Source of the DNA: Actimicrobium antarcticum | GTDB taxonomy: Bacteria > Pseudomonadota > Gammaproteobacteria > Burkholderiales > Burkholderiaceae_D | Assembly (NCBI RefSeq): GCF_039536745.1 | Contig: NZ_BAAAZE010000010.1 | Location: forward strand, 196,302-260,301 | DNA: 64,000 nt | Direction of reading: 5' to 3' | In this document: positions 25,045-32,852 of the stretch, one piece after another | Numbering within the stretch: the stretch's first letter is position 1 | How the letters are laid out: each line of letters starts with the position of its first letter | Made by a program: the position numbers and the translations under genes | Notes under the pieces: generated by a model | Database searches by the model: none | Told to the model about the DNA's origin: nothing | Seen by the model: only the letters and a program-made list of their open reading frames with translations

Positions 25045-26383
25045 AACCCGACAGCCCGAATTCATCGACATCAACCTGCTTCGGAGTTACCCGTACCAGC
25101 ACAATGCGCGGCCCGGTCATTTTCTTGACCATGACATCGAACTGGTCGAATTCGACCCGTTGCCCCTCGGTCGGGATATCCCCCAGCTTGGCCATGACCA
25201 GTCCGCCGACCGAATCGATGTCATCGAGATCGAGTGCTTCGTTTTCGATATCGATGGCGAGTATGCGTTCCAGCGTGTAGATCGGCAGGCTGCCCTTGCC
25301 GACCAGCGTACCGTCATCCAGACGCGTCCAGTCCTGGTCGTTCTGGCGAAATTCATCGCGGATTTCGCCCACCAGCGCACCGAGCAGATTGTCCAGCGTC
25401 AGGAATCCGACGGGTTTCTGGCCGGGCTGGCCGACCACCGCAAAATGCGGCGCGCCCTTGCGAAAACGCCGAAACAGCTCCAGTGCCGACATGCGCGGCG
25501 AGACGGTTTGCACCGGCCTGAAAAACTGCTCCAGGTTATCGACCGTCTTGCCTTCCTGCTGCGCCAGGAACAGGTCTTTCAGATGGATCACGCCGAGCAC
25601 TTCGCGTTGATCGGCATCGAAATACGGATAGCGGCTGAACCGGCTGCGATAGACCACTTTCAGGTTCTCCGCCAGCGACTGGCCGGCATGCAGAACCGCC
25701 ATTTCATGCGCAGGCCGCATCAGGTCACCGACATCGAGCTCGCTGAAATCGAGCGTCTGCGCCAGTACATTCCATTCATCACGGTTGAATTTTTCACCGG
25801 GCCGGCTGGTGCGCAGGATCAGTTTGAGTTCGTCGGCGGAATAGTGCGTGTCATTGCCATGCGTATTGCCCAGCCCGGCCAGTTTCAGCACGCCATTGGC
25901 GCTCTTGTTCAGCACCCAGATGATCGGATACATGCTCCAGTAAAAACCGTACAGCGGCACCGCACACCAAAGGCCGACCTGCTCGGGATTGCGGATCGCC
26001 ATGGATTTTGGCGCCAGTTCACCGACCACGATATGCAGGAACGAAATCACCAGAAAGGCAAAACCGAACGAGACCAGATGAATGAAGCTCTCCGAGGTGA
26101 CGCCGATGGCGATAAAGAGCGGATGCAGCAAGCTGGCAAACGCCGGTTCGCCAACCCAGCCCAGACCCAGTGATGCCAGCGTGATACCGAGCTGGCAGGC
26201 AGACAAATACGAGTCGAGCTGCCGATGCACTTTTGCAAGGATGCGGCCGCGCAGCCCCTGGGTTTTGGCAATCGCCCGGATGCGCGTCTGGCGCAATTTG
26301 ACCATCCCGAATTCGGCAGCCACAAAAAAACCATTCAGTGCCACCAGAAATAGCGCGAGAAGAATCAGCAGGATGTCGTTCAT
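25043..26383 (-). CDS. CorC/HlyC-family CBS-domain membrane protein
   Basis: 446 residues from ATG 26383. The N-terminal CNNM/DUF21 domain has about four hydrophobic helices (ILLILLALFLVALNGFFVAAEFGMVKLRQTRI, SACQLGITLASLGLGWVGEPA, VVGELAPKSMAI), followed by two CBS domains (LMRPAHEMAVL, YPYFDADQREVLGVIHLKDL, FAVVGQPGQKPVGFLTLDNLL) and the C-terminal CorC_HlyC domain (WTRLDDGTLVGKGSLPIYTLERIL). The family is linked to Mg2+/Co2+ efflux; the hemolysin name in databases is historical. The upstream ORF extension to 26488 has no better start, and the ribosome site at 26383 is weak. Confidence 0.9.
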   Translation of the reverse strand: MNDILLILLALFLVALNGFFVAAEFGMVKLRQTRIRAIAKTQGLRGRILAKVHRQLDSYLSACQLGITLASLGLGWVGEPAFASLLHPLFIAIGVTSESFIHLVSFGFAFLVISFLHIVVGELAPKSMAIRNPEQVGLWCAVPLYGFYWSMYPIIWVLNKSANGVLKLAGLGNTHGNDTHYSADELKLILRTSRPGEKFNRDEWNVLAQTLDFSELDVGDLMRPAHEMAVLHAGQSLAENLKVVYRSRFSRYPYFDADQREVLGVIHLKDLFLAQQEGKTVDNLEQFFRPVQTVSPRMSALELFRRFRKGAPHFAVVGQPGQKPVGFLTLDNLLGALVGEIRDEFRQNDQDWTRLDDGTLVGKGSLPIYTLERILAIDIENEALDLDDIDSVGGLVMAKLGDIPTEGQRVEFDQFDVMVKKMTGPRIVLVRVTPKQVDVDEFGLSG

Positions 26384-26734
26384 GAAGGTGAGGATAGTCG
26401 GGAAGCGTGCAGTGTAGACGCAAATGCCGCGAAGTTGACGCCCCAGCGCAAACCGGTCTCGCCGGAAAAAAGCGGGACAGCTGTGCACTTGCGGAGCTAG
26501 GCAGAAAAATAATGAATAAATGCAACATTACTTGTTGTAATTAAATGTTACTTTCGGTATGTTTCATTGACGTCGGTGCTCATGGGTGGGGTCTATTGAT
26601 GGAACGAGACCACATCCGTATGACGAATGGCATGACGGCGCATCGCGTTGCCGTGAAAGAAGCGACGGAAAACGAACCCAGCCGATGGGCACCAATTCAA
26701 CGATCGGGATGATTTACCTCACCGGAAAATACTA
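26384..26734. other. Divergent intergenic region before the chemoreceptor gene
   Basis: 351 bases, AT-rich near 26505-26560, without a gene. A 15-bp palindrome ATTAC-TTGTT-GTAAT lies at 26527-26541 inside a wider AACATT...AATGTT pair. This is a candidate operator for one of the divergent genes. No clear sigma28 promoter for the chemoreceptor was found. Confidence 0.4.
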
Positions 26735-28444
26735 ATGAACATGACATTAAAAGCCCGCCTGATCACCGTGATCGGCTTTCTTTCGTTGTTGTCTCTCGCC
26801 ATCGGACTGACCGGCTTGTTCGGCATGCGCCAGGCAAATGAAGGATTGCGGACAGTGTATGAGGACCGCACCGTGGCATTGGCGCAGATCTCGACTATCG
26901 ATCACCTGTTGCAACTGAATCGGACTGCCATTGAAGAAGCAATGCGCGATCCGGTGGCTGCAAACATTCAACTGAAGACCGAAACGATCAAGAAAAATGC
27001 CGCTGAGATCGACCAGACCTGGACTGCCTATATGGCGACCTACCTGACGCCTGAAGAAAAGGTATTGGCCGACAAGTTCACAGCGGACCGTTCGACGATG
27101 CTCAAAGATGGACTGAGTGCGATGGTGACAGCCTTGAAAGACAACAAGATCGACGTCGCCACCAAACTGGAAGCCAATTACAAGGCACTTTATTTGCCTG
27201 TCACGACTGGTATCGAAGCATTGCAAGCGTTGCAGGTGCGTGAAGCAAAAAAAGAATACGACCAAGCGAAAGAGCGTTACGCGACGATACAGGCACTCGT
27301 TATCATCGCAATTATCGGCAGCGTACTGATTGCGGGATGCTGCGCGTTTTTCCTGATCCGCAGTGTCTATCGCCAACTCGGCGGCGAGCCCGATTACGCG
27401 CTGGAGATCGTCCGCACAATCGCCTCGGGCGACCTGACCGTACAGGTTGCCACCCGCAACGGCGATCGGCATAGTCTGCTATTTGCCATGCACGAGATGC
27501 AATTGAATCTGGCAACAACAGTCGGCGACATCCGCCAGTCGACCGATACGATCGCCACGGCGTCCGGCCAGATCGCCACCGGCAACCTCGACTTGTCGTC
27601 CCGCACCGAGCAACAGGCCAGTGCGCTGGAAGAAACCGCGTCGTCGATGGAAGAGCTGACCAGCACTGTCAAGCAGAACGCCGACAACGCACGCCAGGCC
27701 AATCAATTGGCCGTCAATGCCTCCGACGTTGCCGTCAAGGGTGGCGCCGTGGTGTCGCAGGTGGTGACCACCATGGGCGCAATCAACGAGTCTGCCCGGA
27801 AGATCGCCGACATTATCGGCGTCATCGATGGCATTGCCTTCCAGACCAACATTCTCGCGCTCAACGCAGCGGTCGAAGCGGCGCGTGCGGGTGAGCAGGG
27901 TCGCGGTTTTGCGGTGGTGGCGTCGGAAGTGCGCAGCCTGGCACAACGCAGCGCCAGTGCAGCAAAAGAAATCAAGGAGCTCATCAACGACTCGGTAGAA
28001 AAAGTCGATGCCGGCACGCGACTGGTCGATCAGGCCGGCGCGACCATGACCGAAGTCGTCGCCAGCGTGCGCCGTGTCACCGATATCATCGGCGAAATTA
28101 CAGCGGCCAGCCAGGAACAGACCGCCGGGATCGACCAGATCAACCAGGCCATCATGCAAATGGATGACGTCACGCAGCAAAATGCCGCACTGGTCGAACA
28201 GGCGGCAGCAGCAGCAGCATCGCTGCAGGATCAGGCAGGAAATCTGGTCGGAGTGGTGAGTGTCTTCAAGACGGCAGGCAGAAACGACGCGCGTGTTCAG
28301 CCGCCTAAAGCCGTCGTTCGGCCCGATGTAGCTGCCCTGCCCCGTGCAACGCAGAAGCGGCCTGCCGTGGTGCCGGCCAGACAGGCAAAGGCGCTGTCGA
28401 CACCAGTTGCTGCAGCGACAGGAGGCGACTGGGAAGAGTTTTGA
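26735..28444 (+). CDS. Methyl-accepting chemotaxis protein
   Basis: 569 residues. Transmembrane helix 1 (LITVIGFLSLLSLAIGLTGLFG), periplasmic four-helix-bundle sensor (about 35-185), transmembrane helix 2 (LVIIAIIGSVLIAGCCAFFLI), HAMP, then the signalling coiled coil with the hairpin tip DIIGVIDGIAFQTNILALNAAVEAARAGEQGRGFAVVASEVR. Methylation-type stretches (SSRTEQQASALEETASSMEEL) flank it. The chain ends GGDWEEF, like the NWETF pentapeptide that tethers CheR and CheB in Tar-class receptors. The ligand cannot be read from the sequence. No chemotaxis kinase genes are nearby. Confidence 0.95.
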   Translation: MNMTLKARLITVIGFLSLLSLAIGLTGLFGMRQANEGLRTVYEDRTVALAQISTIDHLLQLNRTAIEEAMRDPVAANIQLKTETIKKNAAEIDQTWTAYMATYLTPEEKVLADKFTADRSTMLKDGLSAMVTALKDNKIDVATKLEANYKALYLPVTTGIEALQALQVREAKKEYDQAKERYATIQALVIIAIIGSVLIAGCCAFFLIRSVYRQLGGEPDYALEIVRTIASGDLTVQVATRNGDRHSLLFAMHEMQLNLATTVGDIRQSTDTIATASGQIATGNLDLSSRTEQQASALEETASSMEELTSTVKQNADNARQANQLAVNASDVAVKGGAVVSQVVTTMGAINESARKIADIIGVIDGIAFQTNILALNAAVEAARAGEQGRGFAVVASEVRSLAQRSASAAKEIKELINDSVEKVDAGTRLVDQAGATMTEVVASVRRVTDIIGEITAASQEQTAGIDQINQAIMQMDDVTQQNAALVEQAAAAAASLQDQAGNLVGVVSVFKTAGRNDARVQPPKAVVRPDVAALPRATQKRPAVVPARQAKALSTPVAAATGGDWEEF

Positions 28445-28487
28445 GAAAGCGGTACCGAAGGCCCGCCCTGCGCGCTCTCCCTGAGCA

Positions 28488-29360
28488 TCAATGCGCCATC
28501 AGCACCGGTACGGTCATCGACGACAGGATGGTGTTGGTGACACCGCCCAGCAAGACCTGCCGGAAGCGCGAATGGGCGTAGCCACCCATGACGATCAGAT
28601 CGGCGCCGATATCGGCTGCATGCGAGAGCAAGGCGTTGCCGATGTCGAGATCGGTCGTTCGTCCGATCGACGAGTTGCTGTCGTAGGTGGTCTGGACCGA
28701 CACCTCGACCTTGATGCCATGACGCGCCAGATAGAGTGCGATGTCGGCACCCGGCTGGTCACCGTGCACCCCGGCCTTTGCGGTCGGATTGAACACCACC
28801 AGCTGGACTGACCCGGCTTGCCGCAGCAATGCAATCGAGGCCGTCACGGCACGTGTGGCCTGCATGCTGCCATCCCAACCGATCAGCACGCGGCGACCTA
28901 TGTGTTCGAAATGGCCGGCGTACGGAATGATCAGCACCGGACGGGCCGAGTGCATCACGACATATTCCGGAAACTGATCGGTGACTGACGGTGACGACTC
29001 ACCCGGATCGGTTTGCCCGATGATCACCAGGTCACAATAACGGGCTTGCAGGCTGATGCCGGGGCCTGCTTCCTCGTCGGCCAAACGGGTTTCAAAAGAT
29101 CGCACGCCCATCTTGTCAACGATCGCCGTGAAGCCCTCCAGGGCAAAGTTGCCGCGTTGCTTGAGCATGTCCAGCATCGCACCCAGTTGCAGGTTGCCTT
29201 CGCCGATCGCCCCCGGCAAATAGAACAATCCCGAGACACCCGTGGTGGCCGTGCCTATCAGATGCGCGTCATCACGCAGCGCCATTTCGGCCGCAATCCG
29301 CACGCGTTCTGCGGTGCGGCTGGACGCGTCGACGTGAACCAGTATCGATGGGTAATTCAT
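28488..29360 (-). CDS. Tandem universal stress protein (UspA family)
   Basis: 290 residues from ATG 29360 (AAGGA upstream), two Usp domains in tandem. The first starts YPSILVHVDASSRTAERV; the second is GRRVLIGWDGSMQATRAVTAS and ends with ADLIVMGGYAHSRFRQVLLGGVTNTIL, the nucleotide-binding glycine motif, closing with SSMTVPVLMAH. The final gene of a seven-gene minus-strand stress cluster. Cytosolic, probably an ATP-binding stress factor. Confidence 0.92.
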   Translation of the reverse strand: MNYPSILVHVDASSRTAERVRIAAEMALRDDAHLIGTATTGVSGLFYLPGAIGEGNLQLGAMLDMLKQRGNFALEGFTAIVDKMGVRSFETRLADEEAGPGISLQARYCDLVIIGQTDPGESSPSVTDQFPEYVVMHSARPVLIIPYAGHFEHIGRRVLIGWDGSMQATRAVTASIALLRQAGSVQLVVFNPTAKAGVHGDQPGADIALYLARHGIKVEVSVQTTYDSNSSIGRTTDLDIGNALLSHAADIGADLIVMGGYAHSRFRQVLLGGVTNTILSSMTVPVLMAH

Positions 29361-29370
29361 GGAGCATCCT

Positions 29371-29742
29371 TTACAGAAGTCGATCGGCACGGACAAAGTA
29401 TTTGCGCGCGTAGGCAAGTAACTGTCCGTCGGTTGGATGGTCGACGGTTTCCACGCTGACGACGTGGTCCGCCACTGCCGGCTGGTGCTTCGACAAATAT
29501 TTCATCAGCACGAGTTTTTCGACACCAGGGCCAACCACCAGGATCTCGCCTGCACCGGCCAGGGCGCTTGCCACTTGCTCCAGATACTGATGGGCGGCCG
29601 GGCCTTCCTTGTCCGACGCGACATGAACCGCGTTGTGCGTCGAATGCAGGTTGATCATCTCGCTTTCCGAGGCGTCAGGATTAAAGTGGATCAGATGGGC
29701 CTGCGCATGATCGATCCAGACTACGACGTGATTGAATGACAT
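29371..29742 (-). CDS. Putative translational machinery protein (eRF1 domain-like)
   Basis: 123 residues from ATG 29742 with AAGGAG seven bases upstream; the longer ORF to 30105 overlaps the next gene in another frame and is not real. The N-terminus MSFNHVVVWIDHAQAHLIHF and the C-terminal region EILVVGPGVEKLVLMKYLSKHQPAVADHVVSVETV fit the bacterial proteins that carry the eRF1 domain-3 fold, often named translational machinery protein. It lies 10 bp before the Usp gene. The name is from pattern recall; function in ribosome stress is inferred for the family. Confidence 0.7.
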   Translation of the reverse strand: MSFNHVVVWIDHAQAHLIHFNPDASESEMINLHSTHNAVHVASDKEGPAAHQYLEQVASALAGAGEILVVGPGVEKLVLMKYLSKHQPAVADHVVSVETVDHPTDGQLLAYARKYFVRADRLL

Positions 29743-29815
29743 GAAATGACTCCTTGCGTGATGTTGAACGGATGGCGAATCGCCTCTGGGGCTGGGGGCT
29801 GGATGGCCCGGAACG

Positions 29816-30211
29816 TCAGAGCGACACGTTATGTGGAAAGCCGAGTACTTTCTCGCTACTCTCCTGGCAAGCGATGCAGAACCTTGCTGCCGGCATGGCA
29901 CGCAGGCGTGCCTCCGGGATCGGCTCGCCGCAAGCAGTGCAGATGCCGAAAGTACCGGCGTCAACGCGCACGAGTGCTGCATCGATCTCGCCGAGCTCGG
30001 CCAGCTCAAGGCCAAGCTGGGCGATATCGGTGTCATTGAGGACATCGGCGGCAACGGAGCCCTCCCCGTCTTCCGACGGATTGGACAGCACCAGACTGGA
30101 AGCATCCTCGGAGCGGTGCAAGTGCGGTCCGGCGATCGCCAGTAACTCCTGGCGGCGTTGCTGCAATGATGCGGTGATATCGTGAATATGTGCGACGGTA
30201 AGCTTGGTCAT
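29816..30211 (-). CDS. DksA/TraR-type zinc-finger protein
   Basis: 131 residues. A coiled-coil N-terminal part (ITASLQQRRQELLAIAG) is followed by an acidic region and the C4 zinc finger CTACGEPIPEARLRAMPAARFCIAC near residues 92-112, as in DksA/TraR proteins that bind the RNA polymerase secondary channel. It is shorter than E. coli DksA (151). GGAG lies six bases before the ATG. As part of a stress cluster it may tune transcription during stress; the DxxDxA tip motif of true DksA is not evident. Confidence 0.88.
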   Translation of the reverse strand: MTKLTVAHIHDITASLQQRRQELLAIAGPHLHRSEDASSLVLSNPSEDGEGSVAADVLNDTDIAQLGLELAELGEIDAALVRVDAGTFGICTACGEPIPEARLRAMPAARFCIACQESSEKVLGFPHNVSL

Positions 30212-30240
30212 CAGGTACTCCGAAAAAATGGATGGATTGG

Positions 30241-30441
30241 TCAGGAGCGCTTCTTTGCAGGCGGCGCTTCCACTCTCGTTATATCGACGGAGATCGGGTC
30301 ACTGGCCGGAAAACTCTCTTCCAATGCCTCGTCCAGCGCATCTTCGTCAGGTTGCTCGTGAGAGATTACGTCAGGCGATTCGCCTGGTTTTTTCTTGGCC
30401 GGCGACGCTGGATGCCCGGCTGGTGCAGGTTTGTTGTTCAT
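30241..30441 (-). CDS. Small acidic protein with ESFPASDPIS motif
   Basis: 66 residues from ATG 30441 (GGAG upstream). Lysine- and proline-rich first half (NNKPAPAGHPASPAKKKPG), then DALDEALEESFPASDPISVDI, a short motif seen in many small uncharacterised proteins of proteobacteria and beyond, then a basic tail. Probably disordered. Function unknown; location within the stress cluster suggests a stress role. Confidence 0.7.
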   Translation of the reverse strand: MNNKPAPAGHPASPAKKKPGESPDVISHEQPDEDALDEALEESFPASDPISVDITRVEAPPAKKRS

Positions 30442-30489
30442 GAATGAGGCTCCTTGTCGTGGTGGGTGTTTGCATCGCACCGTGTGTGA

Positions 30490-30822
30490 CTACGTCGCTG
30501 GTTGTGCCGGATTCTGCAGCGCACGTAATGCGCCTAGTTCAACTTGCAACTCGTCGATTCGGCGCAGCAGCGTCAGCGCCAGCGCCATGCCGTTGCGGTC
30601 GAGTTCAAAATCGTCACGCAGGCGGCGCGCTTCGATAACCGTGACGATATGGCTCAATCGAAATGCCAGCGGTGTTACATCAGGATCGACCGGATTGACG
30701 AGACCGATATCGATCAGTTCGCCAAGTTCGTCGGACGACAAACCGGATACCGCCGCCAAATGGGCCGCGGTACATGTGCCGTCGTCATCGAGCCAGACGG
30801 CATCGGAAATGGTCAGCTTCAT
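30490..30822 (-). CDS. cbpM: Chaperone modulator CbpM
   Basis: 110 residues of the MerR-like CbpM family that bind the J-domain of CbpA and inhibit it. The stretch WLDDDGTCTAAHLAAVSGLSSDELGELIDIGLV and the arginine-containing helix IEARRLRDDFELDRNGMALALTLL are typical. The start codon overlaps the cbpA stop (30819-30822) and has AGGGAG upstream. Its place directly after cbpA confirms the identity. Confidence 0.9.
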   Translation of the reverse strand: MKLTISDAVWLDDDGTCTAAHLAAVSGLSSDELGELIDIGLVNPVDPDVTPLAFRLSHIVTVIEARRLRDDFELDRNGMALALTLLRRIDELQVELGALRALQNPAQPAT

Positions 30823-31772
30823 GACGCTCCCTTTTCAACGAGTTTGCGCGGATCGAAGTTCGATGCCGCAGCGAGTTGTTCGTACAGCGTTTTTTCTTCC
30901 GGGCTGACGGACTTGGGCACAACGATGCGCACGACGGCATACAGATTGCCCGCTGGTGAACTCCCCGCCGCCGGCAGACCACGACCGCCCAGTCGCAAGC
31001 GCTGACCCGACGTGGTCCCGGCCTTGATATTGAGTTCTACCTGGCCACCCAGGGTCGGTATCTTGACGGCCGTGCCGAGTACTGCTTCCCATGGTGCCAG
31101 CTGCAAATCGAGCACCAGGTCACGTCCGTTGATCCGGAACACCGGATGCGCAATAAGCGACAACACCACATACAGATCGCCATCCTTGCCACCGTGCCGT
31201 CCGGTTCCGCCTTTGCCAGCGAGGCGCATGCGCTGGCCGTCGGTCGCGCCTTTCGGAATCGTCACGCGGAAGGTGCGTGCGACCCGATGCGGCAAGCCGT
31301 GCTCGTCATACCTGGGCAGATCGACGGCGACATCGGTTTCACCGCCGCTGTAAATTTTTTCAAGGGTGACGGGTACGACTACGGAGTAATCCTCGCCGTC
31401 CTCGGGAAAGGCGCCACGAAAACGACCTCCGCCCTGGCCGCGCGCGCCCGAGCGAAAGGCTCCCATCAGGTCCGAGAGATCGACATCATCAAAGCGGTCT
31501 GCGCCAGCGCCGTACTGCTGTTGCCACTCGGGCGGCGGAGCGAAATTTTCGCCGGCCGGACGCTGTCCCAGTTGGTCGTAGGCAGCCCTTTTTTCAGTGT
31601 CCTTGAGCGTGGCATAGGCCTCCGCCACCACCTTGAATTTTTCTTCGCCGCCGGGATCTTTGGAGACGTCGGGATGGTACTTGTGCGCCAGCTTGCGATA
31701 GGCCTTCTTGATATCGTCGAGGGAAGCGGTGCGCTCTACCCCCAGCGCCTGATAATAATCTTTGTACTTCAT
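30819..31772 (-). CDS. cbpA: Curved-DNA-binding co-chaperone CbpA (DnaJ family)
   Basis: 317 residues. J-domain at 1-70 with KDYYQALGV and the catalytic HPD (HKYHPDVSKD), a Gly/Phe-rich linker, then two substrate-binding beta domains as in DnaJ; the DnaJ zinc finger is absent, which distinguishes CbpA. It stimulates DnaK and binds curved DNA in stationary phase in relatives. It is translationally coupled to cbpM. A strong hairpin lies between it and the upstream DUF3309 gene. Confidence 0.93.
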   Translation of the reverse strand: MKYKDYYQALGVERTASLDDIKKAYRKLAHKYHPDVSKDPGGEEKFKVVAEAYATLKDTEKRAAYDQLGQRPAGENFAPPPEWQQQYGAGADRFDDVDLSDLMGAFRSGARGQGGGRFRGAFPEDGEDYSVVVPVTLEKIYSGGETDVAVDLPRYDEHGLPHRVARTFRVTIPKGATDGQRMRLAGKGGTGRHGGKDGDLYVVLSLIAHPVFRINGRDLVLDLQLAPWEAVLGTAVKIPTLGGQVELNIKAGTTSGQRLRLGGRGLPAAGSSPAGNLYAVVRIVVPKSVSPEEKTLYEQLAAASNFDPRKLVEKGAS

Positions 31773-31801
31773 CGAAATCTCATCCCAAAGGTTGGACTAT
31801 G

Positions 31802-31847
31802 CACCGACCGTGTGACGCGGCACTTGCGCCGCAGCATACGGTCGGTG
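31802..31847 (-). other. Strong hairpin between the DUF3309 gene and cbpA
   Basis: CACCGACCGT (31802-31811) pairs perfectly with ACGGTCGGTG (31838-31847), with an inner GCGGC/GCCGC stem. No T run follows on the minus strand, so it is more likely a transcript-processing or stabilising structure than a terminator. Confidence 0.6.
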
Positions 31848-31852
31848 GCTGC

Positions 31853-32005
31853 TTACAGTCTTCCTGTGAGCAGCATGATAATCAGGACAATCACTATAAG
31901 CCCGGTGATGCCGCTTGGACCATATCCCCAGCTACGGCTGTGCGGCCACGAAGGGAGTGCGCCGATGACGACCAGAATAAGAATGACGAGCAGGATGGTG
32001 CCCAT
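31853..32005 (-). CDS. DUF3309-family small membrane protein
   Basis: 50 residues from ATG 32005 (GGAG five bases upstream). Two hydrophobic helices, GTILLVILILVVIGALP and GLIVIVLIIMLLTGRL, separated by SWPHSRSWGYGPSG, which is the DUF3309 signature. Function unknown; common near stress genes. It is the first gene of the minus-strand cluster. Confidence 0.88.
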   Translation of the reverse strand: MGTILLVILILVVIGALPSWPHSRSWGYGPSGITGLIVIVLIIMLLTGRL

Positions 32006-32201
32006 GAGAACTCCAGAAAATGGAACGAGTGACAGATTTCTCTGATGAATTTGGTACCTCGTCAGAGTACGCATCTACACCCGAAAGTTCCGTGCGCTGG
32101 CACACCAAGTTGGTCAGTTTTGCAACTTTGGCTGTGCAGTCTCACTCAGGAGCCAGCGAAGGCAGTCACCGCATGGGGTCGGTGCAGGGAGGCAGTTCCC
32201 G

Positions 32202-32852
32202 TCAACCCACCCGCAATGCGCTCGCCTCGCTCGCCAGCGCCGTGATCCGCGCCCAATCCCCCGCCGCCAAGGCATCTTTCGGCGTCAGCCACGAGCCGCC
32301 GACACACGCCACGTTCCTGCAAGCCAGAAACTGCGGCGCGGTGTGCAGCGAGATGCCGCCGGTCGGACAAAACATGACATCGGCTAGCGGTCCGGCAATC
32401 GCATTGAGCATGCCAACGCCGCCGGCCGGCACCGCCGGAAACAGCTTCAGTTGTCTGAACCCGGCCTCCCGCGCCGCCATCACTTCGGACGGCGTCATCA
32501 CGCCCGGCAGCAGCGGCAGACCGCTGGATCGGGCCGCCGCAATCAGCGCCGCAGTCAACCCGGGCGAGACACCAAACACGGCACCGGCGTCGCGCGCCGC
32601 CGCAAATTCTTCGGGCAGCGTCAACGTGCCAACGCCGAGGATGGCATCGGGCACCTGTTCCGCAATGGCACGGATGGCTGCCAGTCCGTGGACGGTGCGC
32701 AGCGTGACTTCGAGAACACGGATGCCACCGGCGACCAGCGCCCTGGCCAGCGGCACGGCCTGATCGAGGTCGTCAATCGCGATCACCGGGATGACCGGCG
32801 AGGCACGCATGATGTGGAGCAGATCGGGCATGGGTTGTGGCAGCAGATTCAT
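32202..32852 (-). CDS. eda: KDPG/KHG aldolase
   Basis: Class I aldolase of 216 residues that cleaves 2-dehydro-3-deoxy-6-phosphogluconate to pyruvate and glyceraldehyde 3-phosphate, the last step of the Entner-Doudoroff pathway. Seen: VIPVIAIDDLDQAVPLARALVAGGIRVLEVTLRT with the catalytic glutamate, GVGTLTLPEEF, and the Schiff-base lysine region FRQLKLFPAVPAGG. The ATG overlaps the edd stop by four bases, so they are coupled. Confidence 0.96.
   Translation of the reverse strand: MNLLPQPMPDLLHIMRASPVIPVIAIDDLDQAVPLARALVAGGIRVLEVTLRTVHGLAAIRAIAEQVPDAILGVGTLTLPEEFAAARDAGAVFGVSPGLTAALIAAARSSGLPLLPGVMTPSEVMAAREAGFRQLKLFPAVPAGGVGMLNAIAGPLADVMFCPTGGISLHTAPQFLACRNVACVGGSWLTPKDALAAGDWARITALASEASALRVG

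Noticed and set aside
29371..30105. 244-codon form of the translational machinery protein
   Set aside because: The extension overlaps the DksA/TraR gene in another frame; the internal ATG at 29742 has a good AAGGAG.
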